A DNA stretch of 64,000 nt, taken from positions 19,598,974 to 19,662,973 of the forward strand of contig NC_061786.1 in assembly GCF_022458985.1 (NCBI RefSeq), in the 5' to 3' direction. The first letter of the stretch is position 1. Each line of letters starts with the position of its first letter. Below the pieces are notes generated by a model. It ran no database searches and was not told the origin of the DNA. It worked only from the letters and a program-made list of their open reading frames with translations. Position numbers and translations under genes: made by a program. Source of the stretch: Mugil cephalus (Eukaryota; Chordata; Actinopteri; Mugiliformes; Mugilidae). Shown in pieces: positions 12,266 to 24,070 of the stretch.

Positions 12266-15200
12266 TCAGTCCCACTCGATGCCAAGAAGCTCACAGCTGA
12301 CGTCCCAAAGTCTCCTCGCCGTCTCCTCACTCCTTCCCTGCGGGGCCACAAAGGCAGGGGCGCAGTCGCTGAAATGAAAGGAGGAGGAATGGCTATTACA
12401 TAACGGCTAATAATAGCACGAGTCATCACTCTTTGAGTGCGGTCGTCTAATTTCTCTTTGACCTTGCGCGTGATCGTAAGCGCCGGCCGAACCATATTTT
12501 TTTAAGTTTCTTTTTTTAAAACCTGCGGTTACGTCAAACGTCTCCTGCGCTTTAATCTGCGGCAACAGAGCTTATCTACTTTGTGGACAGAAATTTCAAT
12601 AATAAGGATAAAAAGAAAAAAAAGGACGGCTATTCTCACGAGGGAAAACAAATAGGGCTACGACATGCCTTTGGGTAGTTTCCCAAAGTCAAACAAGCTG
12701 TGAGGGTTTACGTTTTATATGTTCGTTGCAAGCCCAGAGGGATGCTACTGGATTATTCTAGAGTTTGGTCAACACAAACATAGTGCACGAGATTTAGATG
12801 ATTAAAAAGAGTCCCTGACTTTTCCTCTAATGCCATCAAGAGGTCGATATTTGGATGGACAGACTGCGGTAAAAGTGTGTACACAACTTTTGTAATACAT
12901 CCAATATACACCGATCGGCCATGACATTAATGCCATATACCAGTTCAGGGGCCACATACAGCCCAGTTTGATCTTAAGGGGCCCGGACCAGTAACACAAT
13001 AGCCTATTAACTTATATATAACAACAACTTCAAATATTTCCCTTTGTTTCAGTGCAAAGAAGTACATTATGAAAGTGTTTACACTTAATAAACTGCATTT
13101 TTACAATCTTGTAATGAAGAAACTGGACATTTCTTAAGAAAAATTAATGCAATTTCTGCATAGTTCCAGATCTCACTGTTGTGTTATGTCCACAACTCTT
13201 ACTAAAACTGTTAGAAACTTCAGAATAGCAGTTACTTTTATTAGAAAAATTGCTGTTAATGTCTTCAATTTAGGTTTTGCACTTTGCAAGTTCATCCCGC
13301 AGGCCAGATTAGACCCTCTGGAGGGGGCGTTTTTGGCCCACGGGCCGTATGTACCAGACCAGACACCCCCATCACATAGCAAGGACATTCCTTGATGGCA
13401 GCAGAATGCAGCTTGACACACACACGATTTATGAACAACTCATAAAAACATTTAGAACAGCACAAGGTGTTGACCTGGCCTCCAAATTCACTAGAACCCA
13501 AACTGATCAAGTATCTGTGGGATGATCCATAGAGGCCCCTCCCCTCAACCCAAAGGACCCAAAGGCCCCCACTAACAACATCCTGTTCCCAGACACCACA
13601 GGACACTCTCAGGAGGCCCATGTTCATCGGACCTACACAATATTAGGAAGGTGGTCATAATGTTATGCCTGATCAGTGTATGTAAACCTAATGACATTGC
13701 GACTGGGTTCAGCAGTTGAGTTTAACTCCGAAAATGTTAGCTTGCTAGCATTAGCATTTGAAGAGCCTCCCACGGGGTCTTGCTAGCGTACATTTTCATT
13801 TGCTGTGTGCAGCTTTAACTATAAACAATGAAACACTGTGGTAGAAAACAGCACAACACGCTGTTCAGATGAATAGTGAGAATGCAAGAGGTCCCCTAGT
13901 ACATGAAAACAGCTCAGCTGGAATAATCCCTCGCGCTTGTCGTCCGCCTCTTTGCAGCAGTCGGCCGGTCGCTAGTGGATATCAGAGGCTCTGGTTGCCT
14001 TGGTAACCCTCTTGTACATGTTTCACAAAATACTGGTAGAGCATCCCATCAGTCGCTTTGTTTAGAGAACGCCTTAGCTGCATTAACCGTTGACGTTCCA
14101 CAAATGGAAACGTTGATTGGTTCCTGACTTCATCGTTGGCTACATCTCAAATGACTGCGCTGGTCTCACTGCAGCAGATGGATGGATGGATGGATGGATG
14201 GATGGATGGATGGATGGATGGATGGATGGATGGGCCGTTCATTTCCATCCCCTTTTATTTTCAAGTGTAATAAAAATTGCAAACAGTCTAATGGCAAAAC
14301 CGTGTGGCATCTTGCATGTGGTTTTGTACAAGACACTAGGGAATGGAAAGCTTTAATAAAGACGATGAGGTCGGATTACCAAATGCATTTTCCAGGGTAC
14401 ATTTCCCTTCCACTGCTACGCTAACTCCTGTATTCCCTGCAGGAGTCGCACATTTGCGTCGTGGACCATGTTCAGCTTCTGTGTTTACATGTCAGTAGCG
14501 TGCTTGCTAGCTTGCTAGCTTGTTATCTCCTTACCTGAAGTGCTTCCCAGAGATGGAGTGCAGCTCCTCTGCCACGGCGCAGTAGATGCTTGTCTGTGCT
14601 CCCTCCCGTGGAGTTTTCAGGAACATGGACAGGACGGTGAAAAATATCGCCATGAGAGTCGAGTGTCTGGTGAGGTCAGAGTTTACCGTTCCAGGGTGGA
14701 CCGAGTTCACTGTCACGTTGGTGTCTGTGAAAGCAATGGGAGCTCATGACAAATGGCCTGCAATTGAAATTTGTTTTAAATTTGGCATAAGACGTCAGGG
14801 ATTCCATTTCTGCTGCTACCCTGTTTGCCAGAGCGGAGCTGGTCATCTGTTTTCTTTCCCATGATTCGTACCTTTGAGTCTGCGCGCCAACTCTCTGGTG
14901 AAGAGCACATTTGCCAGCTTGCTCTGGCAGTACGCTAATCCGCTGTGGTAGCTGCCCTGGCTGTGGAGGTCGTGGAAGCGGATCCAGCCGAAATTGTGTC
15001 CCAGAGAGGAGACCACCACGATCCGAGCCGGAGCGCTGCGCTTCAAAATCCCGATGAGGAGGTACGTCAACAGGAAGTGACCTGATAGAAGTGAGACACA
15101 TAACATTAATGCATTTTATTTGTGAAGTAACAGTGCCTCTCTTTTCCGAGTTAACCACCGTTTTCTTACGACACTGTTTTAGGGAAAAGTTTATTCTTGT

Positions 15201-17580
15201 GTGCAGTGACTCAGATAAGACAACCAAGGTTTGATTATAAGGTTTCAGTGGCAAGAAAAAGTGAGAAGCTGTGCAGAGTGAGACAGTTGGAGGCTGCAGC
15301 TGCATTAGCCAGCAGAGAGCTTCCAGAAACGGAGAGGGCAGATGATGATTAAACAAGTAAATTCATTGGTTTCCTTAAAAACTTTACACTGTTTACATGA
15401 TTTCTTGCTACCCATTTGTGCGGTGGTTTAAATGTTGATCATAAACACTGGGTTTTGAAATGCCCAACTCTAGCATCATGCATCCTAGTTCATTCATGTA
15501 GTGCAGTAACCAGCTTTCTCCATCAGCATAGCACACATGGAAGAATTCATTGCTTCAACTGATCATAAACACTGTTTTTTTCCTTGCGTTGTTAAACGTA
15601 GCAGATATAAGTAAGGTCCTACCCAAATGATTGACTCCAATGTGCATCTCAAAGCCATCGATCGTTTTTGTGTAGGGACACATCATCACTCCAGCGTTGT
15701 TGATGAGGACATGAAGATGTTGGACCTCTGAGGAAGAAATTATAACAACAAAAAAAAAAAGTATGTCAGGTGTGAAACGTGTTCAGTAACAACACCCTGT
15801 ATGTTGATATGATTGTATAACTGTGTTCACCTCTCAGGAATTTCTGTGCGAAGGCTCGTATGGAGCAGGTGTCGGCCAAATCCAGCTCTCTGACCTCCAC
15901 TTGTGCTTTCGGGTACGTAGCTCGTATACTGGCCGCAGCCTCCTCTGCCTTTTCCACGTCTCTGCAGGCCATAATCACCCGAGCCCCTGTCACGTGAAAA
16001 ATGAAGCTACGGCTAAACTATGACAATAACAGAAATTGCATTACATCCAAGAAGATGAGACACATGGGGTTGTTTGGCTGATGAAAGCACTTTTCATGAT
16101 TAAGCCATATTTTACGTCATTCTTCAAGCTAAACTGGCTTTTGTGACACAACTAGTTCACGGGAAGAAAACAAAAAAGCTTTATATGCTAATTACATGCT
16201 GTAAATTTAAGAAACTTTGAGGTTGTGTGGAAAAATTAAACAGAGCTCACAACACAAATATTTTTTGGGGGACTTTATGGATAACTTTTATAATGATTTG
16301 CACACTTTCCTGAACAAAGCTGGACAAAATATTTACATGACGGTTTCAAGCTACCCACATGTAGTGTTATTCAATTCAAGGAGCTTTTGAGTACAACATA
16401 GAAATGCTGATACAGCATGGTCAAAGCCTTAAAACTCACGAGGCTTAAAAGAATCAGTTAGGTTTCATTGTGTTTGCAGTGAGGAGGCAGCTCGAGGCTG
16501 CAGCTGCATTAGCCATGCAAGAGCATACAGCTCGCAGGGTTTGTCCAAAAAACGTGCAGTCAAGAACAAACAGTAACTGGTGGGGTCTTTGCTTTCATTG
16601 CCAACAGAAACAAAATTGCATTGTCACCACTGTCTTGGGGGCCTAATCCATCTTAAAATGGGGAGGGCGATACCAAATGCATACAGTTAATGTGTCATGA
16701 GGTGATCTGGTGATTAAGAATAAATATGTCATTCATTTGAATCCTACTGCTGCTGTTTTTGTGTCAGTAGCAGGGTATGGGTAAAGTAGAGTCACCTCGC
16801 ATTGCCAGGTCCAGTGCAGTCTCCTTCCCAATCCCCGTGTTGGCTCCTGTGATGAGAACTGTCTTCCCATCCATACGAACCGTGGACTTGCAAACTCCTC
16901 CCGCTGCATATCTTCTATTGACACACAGTCACTTCTGATTAATACCACCACACATACACACGCATGAACATGTATCATGGAGACGCCTCGATAGCTGTCC
17001 CCTCTGCAGGCAGCTATGTCACCTTCAGGGCTGGACACATGGGCAGACTCTATTAAATATTCACAGAGAATTGTGAATAACGAACAGTACTTAAATGTGC
17101 AACACACGCCACTGATCAGTGCCGCCCCACAGCCAATAGCTCTGGTGGAGTAATCCACACAAATATAACTCCTCCCACGCTCCGGCCCCTGATAGGCCCG
17201 AGCAGCTCAGATGGAAGACACACGATTCATCTCTATGCAAAAACTCCCACTGCTCTGTTATTCTATTTCACCAATTTTCTGCCGGTGAAAAAATAAATAA
17301 AAAAATGACCAACGCCGTTTGAAATCACCATTAAAGGACAATGCGTTAAAATGAAAGTCAGATGCATTAAAAAAAAGGGCTGCGTCTTCATCAAACATAC
17401 TGGAGATGAAAATAGCAATAATTACTCCAGTGCAATTATAATGTCAGCCAAGGTGCAGTCAGCCTAGATTTACACTGAAATGATTGATTAATAATTTTCA
17501 GCTCACCGTATGTGTGATGCAAACACAACCACCAGCAGCGTTGTCACCCCGAGGCCCGCGACAGTTAATAAAAGAAACAT
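12266..17580 (-). CDS. rdh12: Retinol dehydrogenase 12-like, short-chain dehydrogenase, 318 aa, 7 exons
   Basis: NADP-dependent all-trans/11-cis retinal reductase type enzyme of the endoplasmic reticulum; in photoreceptors RDH12 clears retinal. Exons in coding order: 17580-17507, 16914-16796, 15986-15831, 15727-15623, 15081-14872, 14724-14535, 12368-12266 (stop TGA). Residues 1-23 form a hydrophobic signal anchor. The cofactor motif TGANTGIG is at about 47-54, NNAG at about 126-129, the catalytic serine in VVVSS about 177, and YCQSK gives Tyr202 and Lys206. The end reads [15 protein letters not shown], matching the RDH11/12 terminus. Length equals the family norm (316-318). Minus orientation beside zfyve26 fits human RDH12 rather than RDH11, though sequence alone does not separate the paralogues cleanly. 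It faces vti1b head-to-head with 700 bases between start codons. Confidence 0.95.
12909..13678 (+). mobile_element. Tc1-like transposon relic, interrupted by a nested hAT-like element
   Basis: The left end (CACCGATCGGCCATGACATT, from 12909, after TA) and the right end (TAATGTTATGCCTGATCAGTG, ending 13678, before TA) are inverted repeats of one family. The 3' part (about 13470-13650) retains a degraded transposase tail, including a phrase of the type GACCTGGCCTCCAAATTCAC. The middle is replaced by unrelated sequence (see nested element). It lies in the last intron of rdh12 and is not coding-competent. Confidence 0.8.
12941..13372. mobile_element. Nested hAT-type non-autonomous element inside the Tc1 relic
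   Basis: The left part reads CAGTTCAGGGGCCACATACA then GGGGCCCGGACCAGTAACA. The right part reads GCAGGCCAGATTAGACCCTC and TTTTGGCCCACGGGCCGTAT, then GACACCCC. This is the layout of a common fish hAT MITE whose outermost terminal repeat is eroded at the left. Edges are approximate because no clean 8-bp duplication could be read. Confidence 0.65.
14177..14231. repeat. (ATGG)n microsatellite
   Basis: About 13 tandem GATG/ATGG units in rdh12 intron 6. It produces an artefactual Met-Asp-Gly-Trp repeat frame that is not a gene. Confidence 0.95.
15290..15312. repeat. Short repeat copy A (shared with 16494-16515)
   Basis: Both rdh12 introns contain AGGCTGCAGCTGCATTAGCC with similar flanks (a GTGAG-type lead and GCAGAGAGC/GCAAGAGC trailing). 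Same orientation, about 1.2 kb apart. Probably two fragments of a dispersed repeat. Confidence 0.55.
16494..16515. repeat. Short repeat copy B (shared with 15290-15312)
   Basis: Second copy of the AGGCTGCAGCTGCATTAGCC motif, in rdh12 intron 2. Confidence 0.55.
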
Positions 17581-17710
17581 AATGCAACGGAGTCCTTGTG
17601 TCTTCCAGCAGGATGCTACTGTAGTGTTGGTAGAACAGCTGATGTCAAAGCATTACGAGCAGCCAAAGCGCAGCGGGGGGGTGGGGGGGAGATACACCGC
17701 GAACAGGATC

Positions 17711-17726
17711 ATGGGAATGTAGTTTT
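17711..17726 (-). promoter_or_regulatory. ZNF143/THAP11-type (ACTACA-TTCCCA) motif, rdh12 side
   Basis: Minus strand reads AAAACTACATTCCCATG, matching the ACTAYRnnnCCCR / Staf-binding type promoter motif. It lies about 130 bases upstream of the rdh12 start codon. Binding is inferred. Confidence 0.55.
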
Positions 17727-17893
17727 AAAAAACTCGTTTTTTAGTCATTATTTTAAAAGAAAGTGCCATTAAAGTAATTTGCATAGCTTCTTTTACTGTT
17801 TCTAGTAAATTCGATTTGAGTGTAAACACACACACTGCAGCACTTATTACCAAAAAGACAAAAAATAGAGAAATCTCAGCCAGATGTGTTTTA

Positions 17894-17910
17894 AAACTAC
17901 ACTTCCCAGA
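17894..17910 (+). promoter_or_regulatory. ZNF143/THAP11-type (ACTACA-TTCCCA) motif, vti1b side
   Basis: Plus strand reads AAAACTACACTTCCCAGA followed by AGCCGCCATTA. It lies about 370 bases upstream of the vti1b start codon. Together with the preceding motif it forms an inverted pair with a shared TTTTAAAACTACA core. Confidence 0.6.
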
Positions 17911-18280
17911 AGCCGCCATTAGCGCTGCCTTCGCGGTGCCTGTGTAAAATGAATATTGACGTAGTTTTTAATTGTTTTCGCACAATATTTGGCATTACTA
18001 CATGGGGTTAAATTATACGTGGAATGTGAAATTTAATCTACTCGAATTCCCATTAAAATATTTCCACTAAAATGTTTTTTATATTTTATTTTCCATCCGG
18101 AGTTTAAGGCGCTATGTCACAAGAGCCGTCATGCGGAAGAGTCCCGGGGATCTGATTATCATCAAAGCAAAACCACAAGATCAACTAATAGACGAGACCA
18201 CAGCTATCGTTGTTTTTTTTGTTTTACACAGAAGGACAGTAGTATTTTCTGAGTTAGAGTAAAGCTAGAGCTATTGCAAA

Positions 18281-21200
18281 ATGTCCTCGGAGGAATTCGA
18301 GAAGTTACACGAAATGTACAAGTCTCTGTACGAAGAGCTCAAGCAAATGCCGGAGAGGGCTCTGAAATGCCAAGGAGGTAAACAAATTGTCTTGTAGTTT
18401 AAGCTGGCTGACTTAAGCTAATATTTCGGATATACTGTTAAACTTGTGTTCTCATCCCTGCAGAGGAGAAGAAGAGGCTGGTGAGGAGCTTTGATGAGAG
18501 GCAGGGGGAGGCTGAGGAAGTGGTGAGCCGCACTCTTTGTTTATCATGCCTACACTTTATGTTGTATTCATATTTACACCTCGGCTAACATTTATACGCT
18601 TGCTAATGTAAGTTTAAATAAACCTCTTGACTTGTCATGTTCGTGTAAAGAAGACTATTCTGTCTAAGAGCTGAGATAAGGAAGCTTTGTTTTGATTTGA
18701 CCTGGTAGCTTGTTAAGATGTAAACAGGTGTTATTTTGAAAGGCTCTTGCCACAGGTAAACTAAATTAGGTACAATAGTACCAGTGAATGCATTTCTAAT
18801 GTAACACATGACTGCTGTAATCTTCAATTTATGCTGAAACAGCATAAATAAAGGTGGCAACTTAACTGTATGATGAGAAACAGTATTTCATTCTTCTCTG
18901 TGTACACAGGTACTCAATAAACAATAAATAATCTTGAATCTTGAATGATCACAACAGAATTCAATATTTCTACAAACCACAGCCACAAAATTGAAAACAG
19001 AGGGCAGGCTACAATCTGCCTTATGAATTATAATATTATTGAATGATAATATTATAATCATCGTCTTCGAGGACTTTTTTGCTCTATGGCTCCTCCCAAC
19101 TTTATTGAGACATTTTGAACAGGTCGTCTCTAAATGTGTCATTGTTTCACCTTCAAAGGTCGCTGGCATTTTTGCACCCAGGTTTCATTTGGTTCGGTTA
19201 ATTGTGGTGACCTATTTTTTTATTTTTTGTTTAAACCACATGTATGGTGTGTGGTTTCAGTTGGCGTGTATTTTCTAGCCTGTTTTTCCCCTTAATACAT
19301 CAGTGACTTGACTGAATAGTTTTTTTTGTAGGTTTTGTGGAGGTTTGTTATATCCTGGACACGTCACACATAACACATGGGGGATTGTCCAGAAACGTCA
19401 ACATGGTTTAAGCAGTAAAGTAGTGGGTAGTAGGGAGACCGAGCAGAAGACAAAATAAATGCAAGCTGCTAAAAAACAATCCAGCCTACCCTCTCCTTGA
19501 CCCCCAAAATACTTTTTAAAGTTCTTTATACAATATAGGTGCGTTAAACGTTGATACATGCATCAAAATGTGGCCATGTGGCTTTTTTTCCTAAACCCAA
19601 AAGTTGTATTATAAAGTCAAAGGTCCTTCTAAAGTGTTTGAGTAGATTTATACATTAAAATAAGTACGACAGAATTATCCTTCATGAAATGAATGAAACT
19701 CGTCCTTTTTCTTTACACCAGACACAAAAGTTAAGACTTTACACTCACATATACATGTGTGAATATGTTGCTCAGCTAATAAAAAAACTGAGGCTTAAAC
19801 AAGAGAATTCAGAGTAAATCTAAAATTTCCATTTTGCCCGGCATCGCACCAGTTACAAGGAATGGAAGATGAGCTGCGCTCTGCGCCTCCGTCCTACCGG
19901 AACACCATGAGCACCAAGCTGCGCCTGTATCGCCGGGATCTCGGCAAACTGCAGAGGGACATGAAAAGCTCGGTGCCCGGGTTTGGCTTCTCGTCCCAAC
20001 CAGCGCATCAGGGCGTTTACTCATCACAGAATCAACAGAGTGTGAGTGTGGGCCCATTTGAGAATGAATTTTATTAATCAGAGTTAAATATCTGTGTGAT
20101 TTCTTACTTGATTGTGTCAAAATACAGTTGGAGTGTAAAAGTGACTGACTGAGCAATATGACAACGTGCAAAGACATTTCACTGCGCTTGTATCTGGTAC
20201 ATGTTTGTTGATTTGTAGAATTTGTGTTGATCTCGTGGCCATTTCCCTCCCTTACACAGACACATCTGCAGTCCCAGAGAGCTCTGCTACTCCAGGGCAC
20301 AGACTCTCTGAACAATGCCAGTCAGAGCATTGAGCGAAGCCAGCGCCTCGCCGCTGAGACGGAGCACATCGGCAACGATATCATCGAGGAACTGGGAGAG
20401 CAGAGGGAGCAGCTGGACCGCACCAGAAACAGAGTGAGCTGTGGATCATTGTCACCTTCCTGTGGGACGGGTTTACCGTTTGTTTATATGAATATAATTT
20501 GTGGAAAAATGTTGTTGATGAGTGCAGTTTAGGCTGTTGCCATTTAGTAGCAATAATCTGACTGTAGTTTGTTAAATCTCCTCCATCTCTCGTCTCTGTG
20601 CAGTTGGTCGATACAGGAGAAAACCTCAGTCGCAGCAGAAAAATCCTTCGCGCCATGTCTCGACGGTAAGTGCCACCCGTGCAGACGTTAAACGTCTAAA
20701 TCATCTCATACTTTTTGTGTTTGTTGAGTTCGAGGTGCCTCCTCAGATCTGCTGCTGCTCTTTTTTTTTTTTTTTAGCCATCGTGATATCGTTTCCCTTT
20801 ATTGTCAACACGCTTCCTCTTTCACTTCTCCTTATTGTAAATGAGTGAATGAATGTTGTTGTTTGAATGCAATGTATTTCAAACAAAAAAAAATATGGAA
20901 AGTATGGAAATTGATTTTTATAAATTTCCAGGTCTGGAAAAGTATGAAAATCAAAACTAGAAATAAAATTGTAAAAAAAATAAATAAAAATCTAAAAATT
21001 CCTAAATTCTGAATTACTTTTGTTTAATTTATTACTGTATTTTACTGAATTTAGTTACTTGTTAAAAAGTATTTGAATTGATGTTTAAGAAGCCAGTGAG
21101 GCCAAGTCTTTTAAAATATCATCATGTGCAACTTACAATCTTTAACTTATTTGTATGAACTATATTTATCCAGACTAATGGACTGAAAAAAGCCTGAAAT

Positions 21201-21779
21201 GTGTCCTGCTCTTATCACCCTATGATTTATTGTAATATTACATGTCCCTGTATTTAATGTATGGATTTATTATACAAAATGCATTGATATATAATTAATA
21301 AACTGCACCAATATATAATTATACCACACACATCATCAATCAGTCAACTTCATTACAATAAATATAATGACAATTACTAATAAATAGTATTTATAGAAAT
21401 GTATATTACCACTATAAATACAGTTCATTACATATGTAGCACAGCAGCCGACAGTTTAAATACATAAACCATGAATGAACATCAAGTAAAAGATTGAAAT
21501 CTGCACATGAGATAATAAAGGACATGTAAACACAAGTCATTGCTCACTGTTTGTCATCTTTGTTTAAATACCACTAAACCAAACATTTAGTTATTCAAAT
21601 AACTGCAGGACGGTTTGTGTGTGGTTTGGGTGTAATGGCCATATTATTAATTAATCTCTCCTCCGCCTCGTAGGCTGGTGACGAACAAGTTGCTATTAGC
21701 CGTCATCATTCTAATGGAGCTGGGCATCCTGGGCGCTGTGGTTTACTTGAAGTTCTTCCGGCCATCAAAGAAGCCCTGA
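18281..21779 (+). CDS. vti1b: Vesicle transport protein Vti1b (Qb-SNARE), 228 aa, 6 exons
   Basis: Vti1b is a tail-anchored Qb-SNARE that pairs with syntaxin-7, syntaxin-8 and VAMP8 for late endosome fusion. Exons: 18281-18377, 18464-18522, 19853-20041, 20260-20433, 20604-20665, 21674-21779 (stop TGA). The start context is AAAATGTCC, and residues after it (FEKLHEMYKSLYEELKQMPE) match the Vti1b N-terminus. Residues 1 to about 100 form the three-helix Habc domain. The SNARE helix spans about 125-190 with SLNNASQSIERS and IIEELGEQREQL; Gln163 is the likely zero-layer residue. A single membrane helix (about 199-219) precedes the short lumenal tail FFRPSKKP. Length is near human (232). Introns 2 and 5 exceed 1 kb and hold only AT-rich sequence and repeat scraps, including an ATCTTGAATCTTGAAT tail near 18930. 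Confidence 0.97.
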
Positions 21780-22297
21780 GCCGTGGATCCGTCTCCACTC
21801 ACCATCCAGTAGCAATAATTCCTGTTCCTGCGGGTGAAGCCTTTTTCCTGGGAGGGGACTGCGGCGGCAAATCCAAGAAACTGTTAATGGACCAAACCTC
21901 CGAACGCTCTCTGAACTGAGATTTGCACCGTTCAGTCTGTCAATGCCACCGACGCGGGAGAGTGTTCTGGCTGCGACAGAGCCCAGAGATGATTAAGATT
22001 TTAGCCGAATCAGCGAATGACTTACTGCTCACTCCCACGTGGGAGGACTCACTGGTGAAGGTACATGGTGAAATGACTCCTGCAGAGTCTGATCTCTTAA
22101 TGTTGCCTTTCCCAGAGCCCCTGTGTTTGACGAATGAGGTCAAATTCATTACTGACGTCAATGTGAAAATGTGTGAAAGGTCTTAATCTTGATATTCTTA
22201 ACAGTTCATGTCTCATCACTGTATAATAATAATAATACTGATAATAATCACTGTTAGAAGTAGCGATCCCGGTTCCTTATCTGACCGTCATCATGTC

Positions 22298-22303
22298 ATT
22301 AAA
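22298..22303 (+). terminator. Candidate vti1b polyadenylation signal ATTAAA
   Basis: Common hexamer variant about 520 bases after the vti1b stop. Position-based inference. Confidence 0.35.
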
Positions 22304-22610
22304 GCTAATCTTTAACTTCCATGTGGAGTCATAGCTCGTATTTCCTGGAAAAGCAGTGGAACGCTTGAAGAAAACATCTTCTGTGGAGATAACGGGCTCC
22401 GGGCCGCGGGGTCGGGTTAGCGCGGGGCAAACAGCATCTGTTACTATGGAGTTAATTCCCAAATAATTGGTGATAAGGTTATTTTTGGTGCGGTGTCAGT
22501 GAAGTGTTACATCTGCCACAGTGTTTTTCTTCCGCTTCGCTATCATGCCCGTCTGGATGCACAGTACAAAAACATGTTTGGTGACCTGCTTGTGTTGAGT
22601 AAGAGGTGAG

Positions 22611-22655
22611 CAGGAGGCGGTGGGGGGTGGTGGAGGTGGGGGGGTGGGGTGGGGT
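22611..22655 (+). repeat. G-rich tract with G-quadruplex potential
   Basis: At least five runs of three or more G within 45 bases (GGTGGGGGGTGGTGGAGG, then GGGGGGGTGGGGTGGGG). It lies about 300 bases past the presumed vti1b poly(A) site and on the convergent side of arg2. Confidence 0.7.
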
Positions 22656-22939
22656 TCTGTCTAAAAAACATATTTATAGAGTTACTGTTGTTAAGTGCAA
22701 ATCATACGTTTTAAGTTTGTATTTTAGTTAAATTATGCAATATTTTTATAATCCACACCAATAAGTTAAAAAGTACAAACTCTTCCTAATGTTTCTTATA
22801 AGAACTGACATAGTTTTTAATCATAATGTTTTCAGAACATGACGTTTGGTGGGGGCCGTCATCGGGTCAGATTCTCAAGTTCACTCTAAGATCTTATACA
22901 TGTGTTAATGGTTTTGTCCTGATGTTGTCTTATATTCTC

Positions 22940-24070
22940 CCCAGAAGATGAATCCTGTTTAGTTTGTTTTCTTTACTTCCAGCTCCATCATTGGGAAAAA
23001 ATTCTTTACTTATTCTGTTTAAGGTCAATATCCTCAGACCTTACTTAACTTAATCACTTATTACCCATTATGCCTCCACTCTGGTCAATATTTCTGGACA
23101 TCTCCCCATGTCAGGTTCCTAGGTGATCTGGGGGGTCGTCCCCTGGTTCTTCTACCTTCAGGTGTCCAGTGAAGGGCTACTCTTAGGATGCTCTCCACGC
23201 TGTCTTGCTGTCATCTGGCCCCAGAAGATCTTTATTGTTGACATCTTGTTGGGCCAAAAAATCCAACAGATTTTTGTGGCACTAGAACACAGCTCTGATA
23301 TAACCTGAGTTTTGTCTTGGCTCTTTATTGCTAATGAGCCTGGTGAGCTCCTCACTTTATTCTAGCATCATCACTCTCAGCTTATACTGTTAAATGTCAA
23401 ACACGTGTTGATGGTTTAACACATTGTTTTGTCCTGACATTCTTTATCCCCAGGAGATGAACCCTAATGAATTTGGTGAGCTCATGATCTATCAGCTGGT
23501 GCCATCATGGTCATCTTATGCTATAACTAATGCGTTAATGGTTTGAGTCTTAGTTTTGTTACATTTATTGTCACCAAAACATAAATCCTAATGAGTCTGC
23601 TGATTGATTGGCGGAAGATGAACCCTAATGAGTTTTGGGAACCATTTGCTGAGATGCTTCATTCATCCTGTAAAAGAGTTGACTTCTATTGATGGATTGA
23701 AACAAACCTTTGAACTGACATTCATTGTCACCAGAAGATAAATCCTAATAGTTTATATAGGTCCTTGGCTTTTTCCCTACGTCCATCATTGGTTCCATCA
23801 TTGGTTCAGATGCAAATCTTTAACTTCTCTTGGTGGTTTGACATATTATTATATGTTCAAGATATATTCATATTCGTTGTTCTCAGGGGATAAGGAGATT
23901 TTGGTGAATCCCTGAATATCTTTGTTCTGGCACAGTGAGGTTTATATTTGTGGTTGATAGTGAGATGTTCTCAACAAATACTGGATTTACTGATGTAAAA
24001 CGTAAATTCATGATCCCTTCTGGATGAATTGCTTCAAGTTTGGTGATCCCTTCATTTTTCCTTTCAGAAT
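22940..24070. repeat. Field of degenerate repeats with AGATGAAYCCTAATGA core
   Basis: The core recurs as CCAGAAGATGAATCCT (22941), CCAGGAGATGAACCCTAATGA (23450), AAACATAAATCCTAATGAG (23576), GGAAGATGAACCCTAATGAG (23612) and CCAGAAGATAAATCCTAATA (23733). Each is preceded by a GTTRATGGTTT-type phrase and followed by TTTGGTGA-type sequence. Unit spacing is irregular (tens to several hundred bases), so this is a decayed tandem or clustered family, not a clean minisatellite. Reading frames through it are broken. Confidence 0.7.

Larger units (their letters stand above)
17581..18280. promoter_or_regulatory. Divergent promoter region between rdh12 and vti1b
   Basis: 700 bases separate the two start codons, so the promoters and 5' UTRs of both genes must fit here unless more distant 5' exons exist. 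The stretch contains an inverted pair of ACTACA-TTCCCA motifs (17711-17726 and 17894-17910), a GCCGCCATTA YY1-like site at about 17912-17921, and a GCGGAAG ETS-like core near 18133. No TATA box is obvious at a supportable spacing. Confidence 0.6.

Noticed and set aside
14117-14424. Met-Asp-Gly-Trp tandem repeat frames
   Set aside because: Pure translation of the GATG microsatellite; no start context, homology or splice support.
14676-15356. 226-residue minus-strand frame, the second longest in the window
   Set aside because: It runs through rdh12 exon 5 in a different frame and into introns; the true reading is the YCQSK-containing frame with splice sites.
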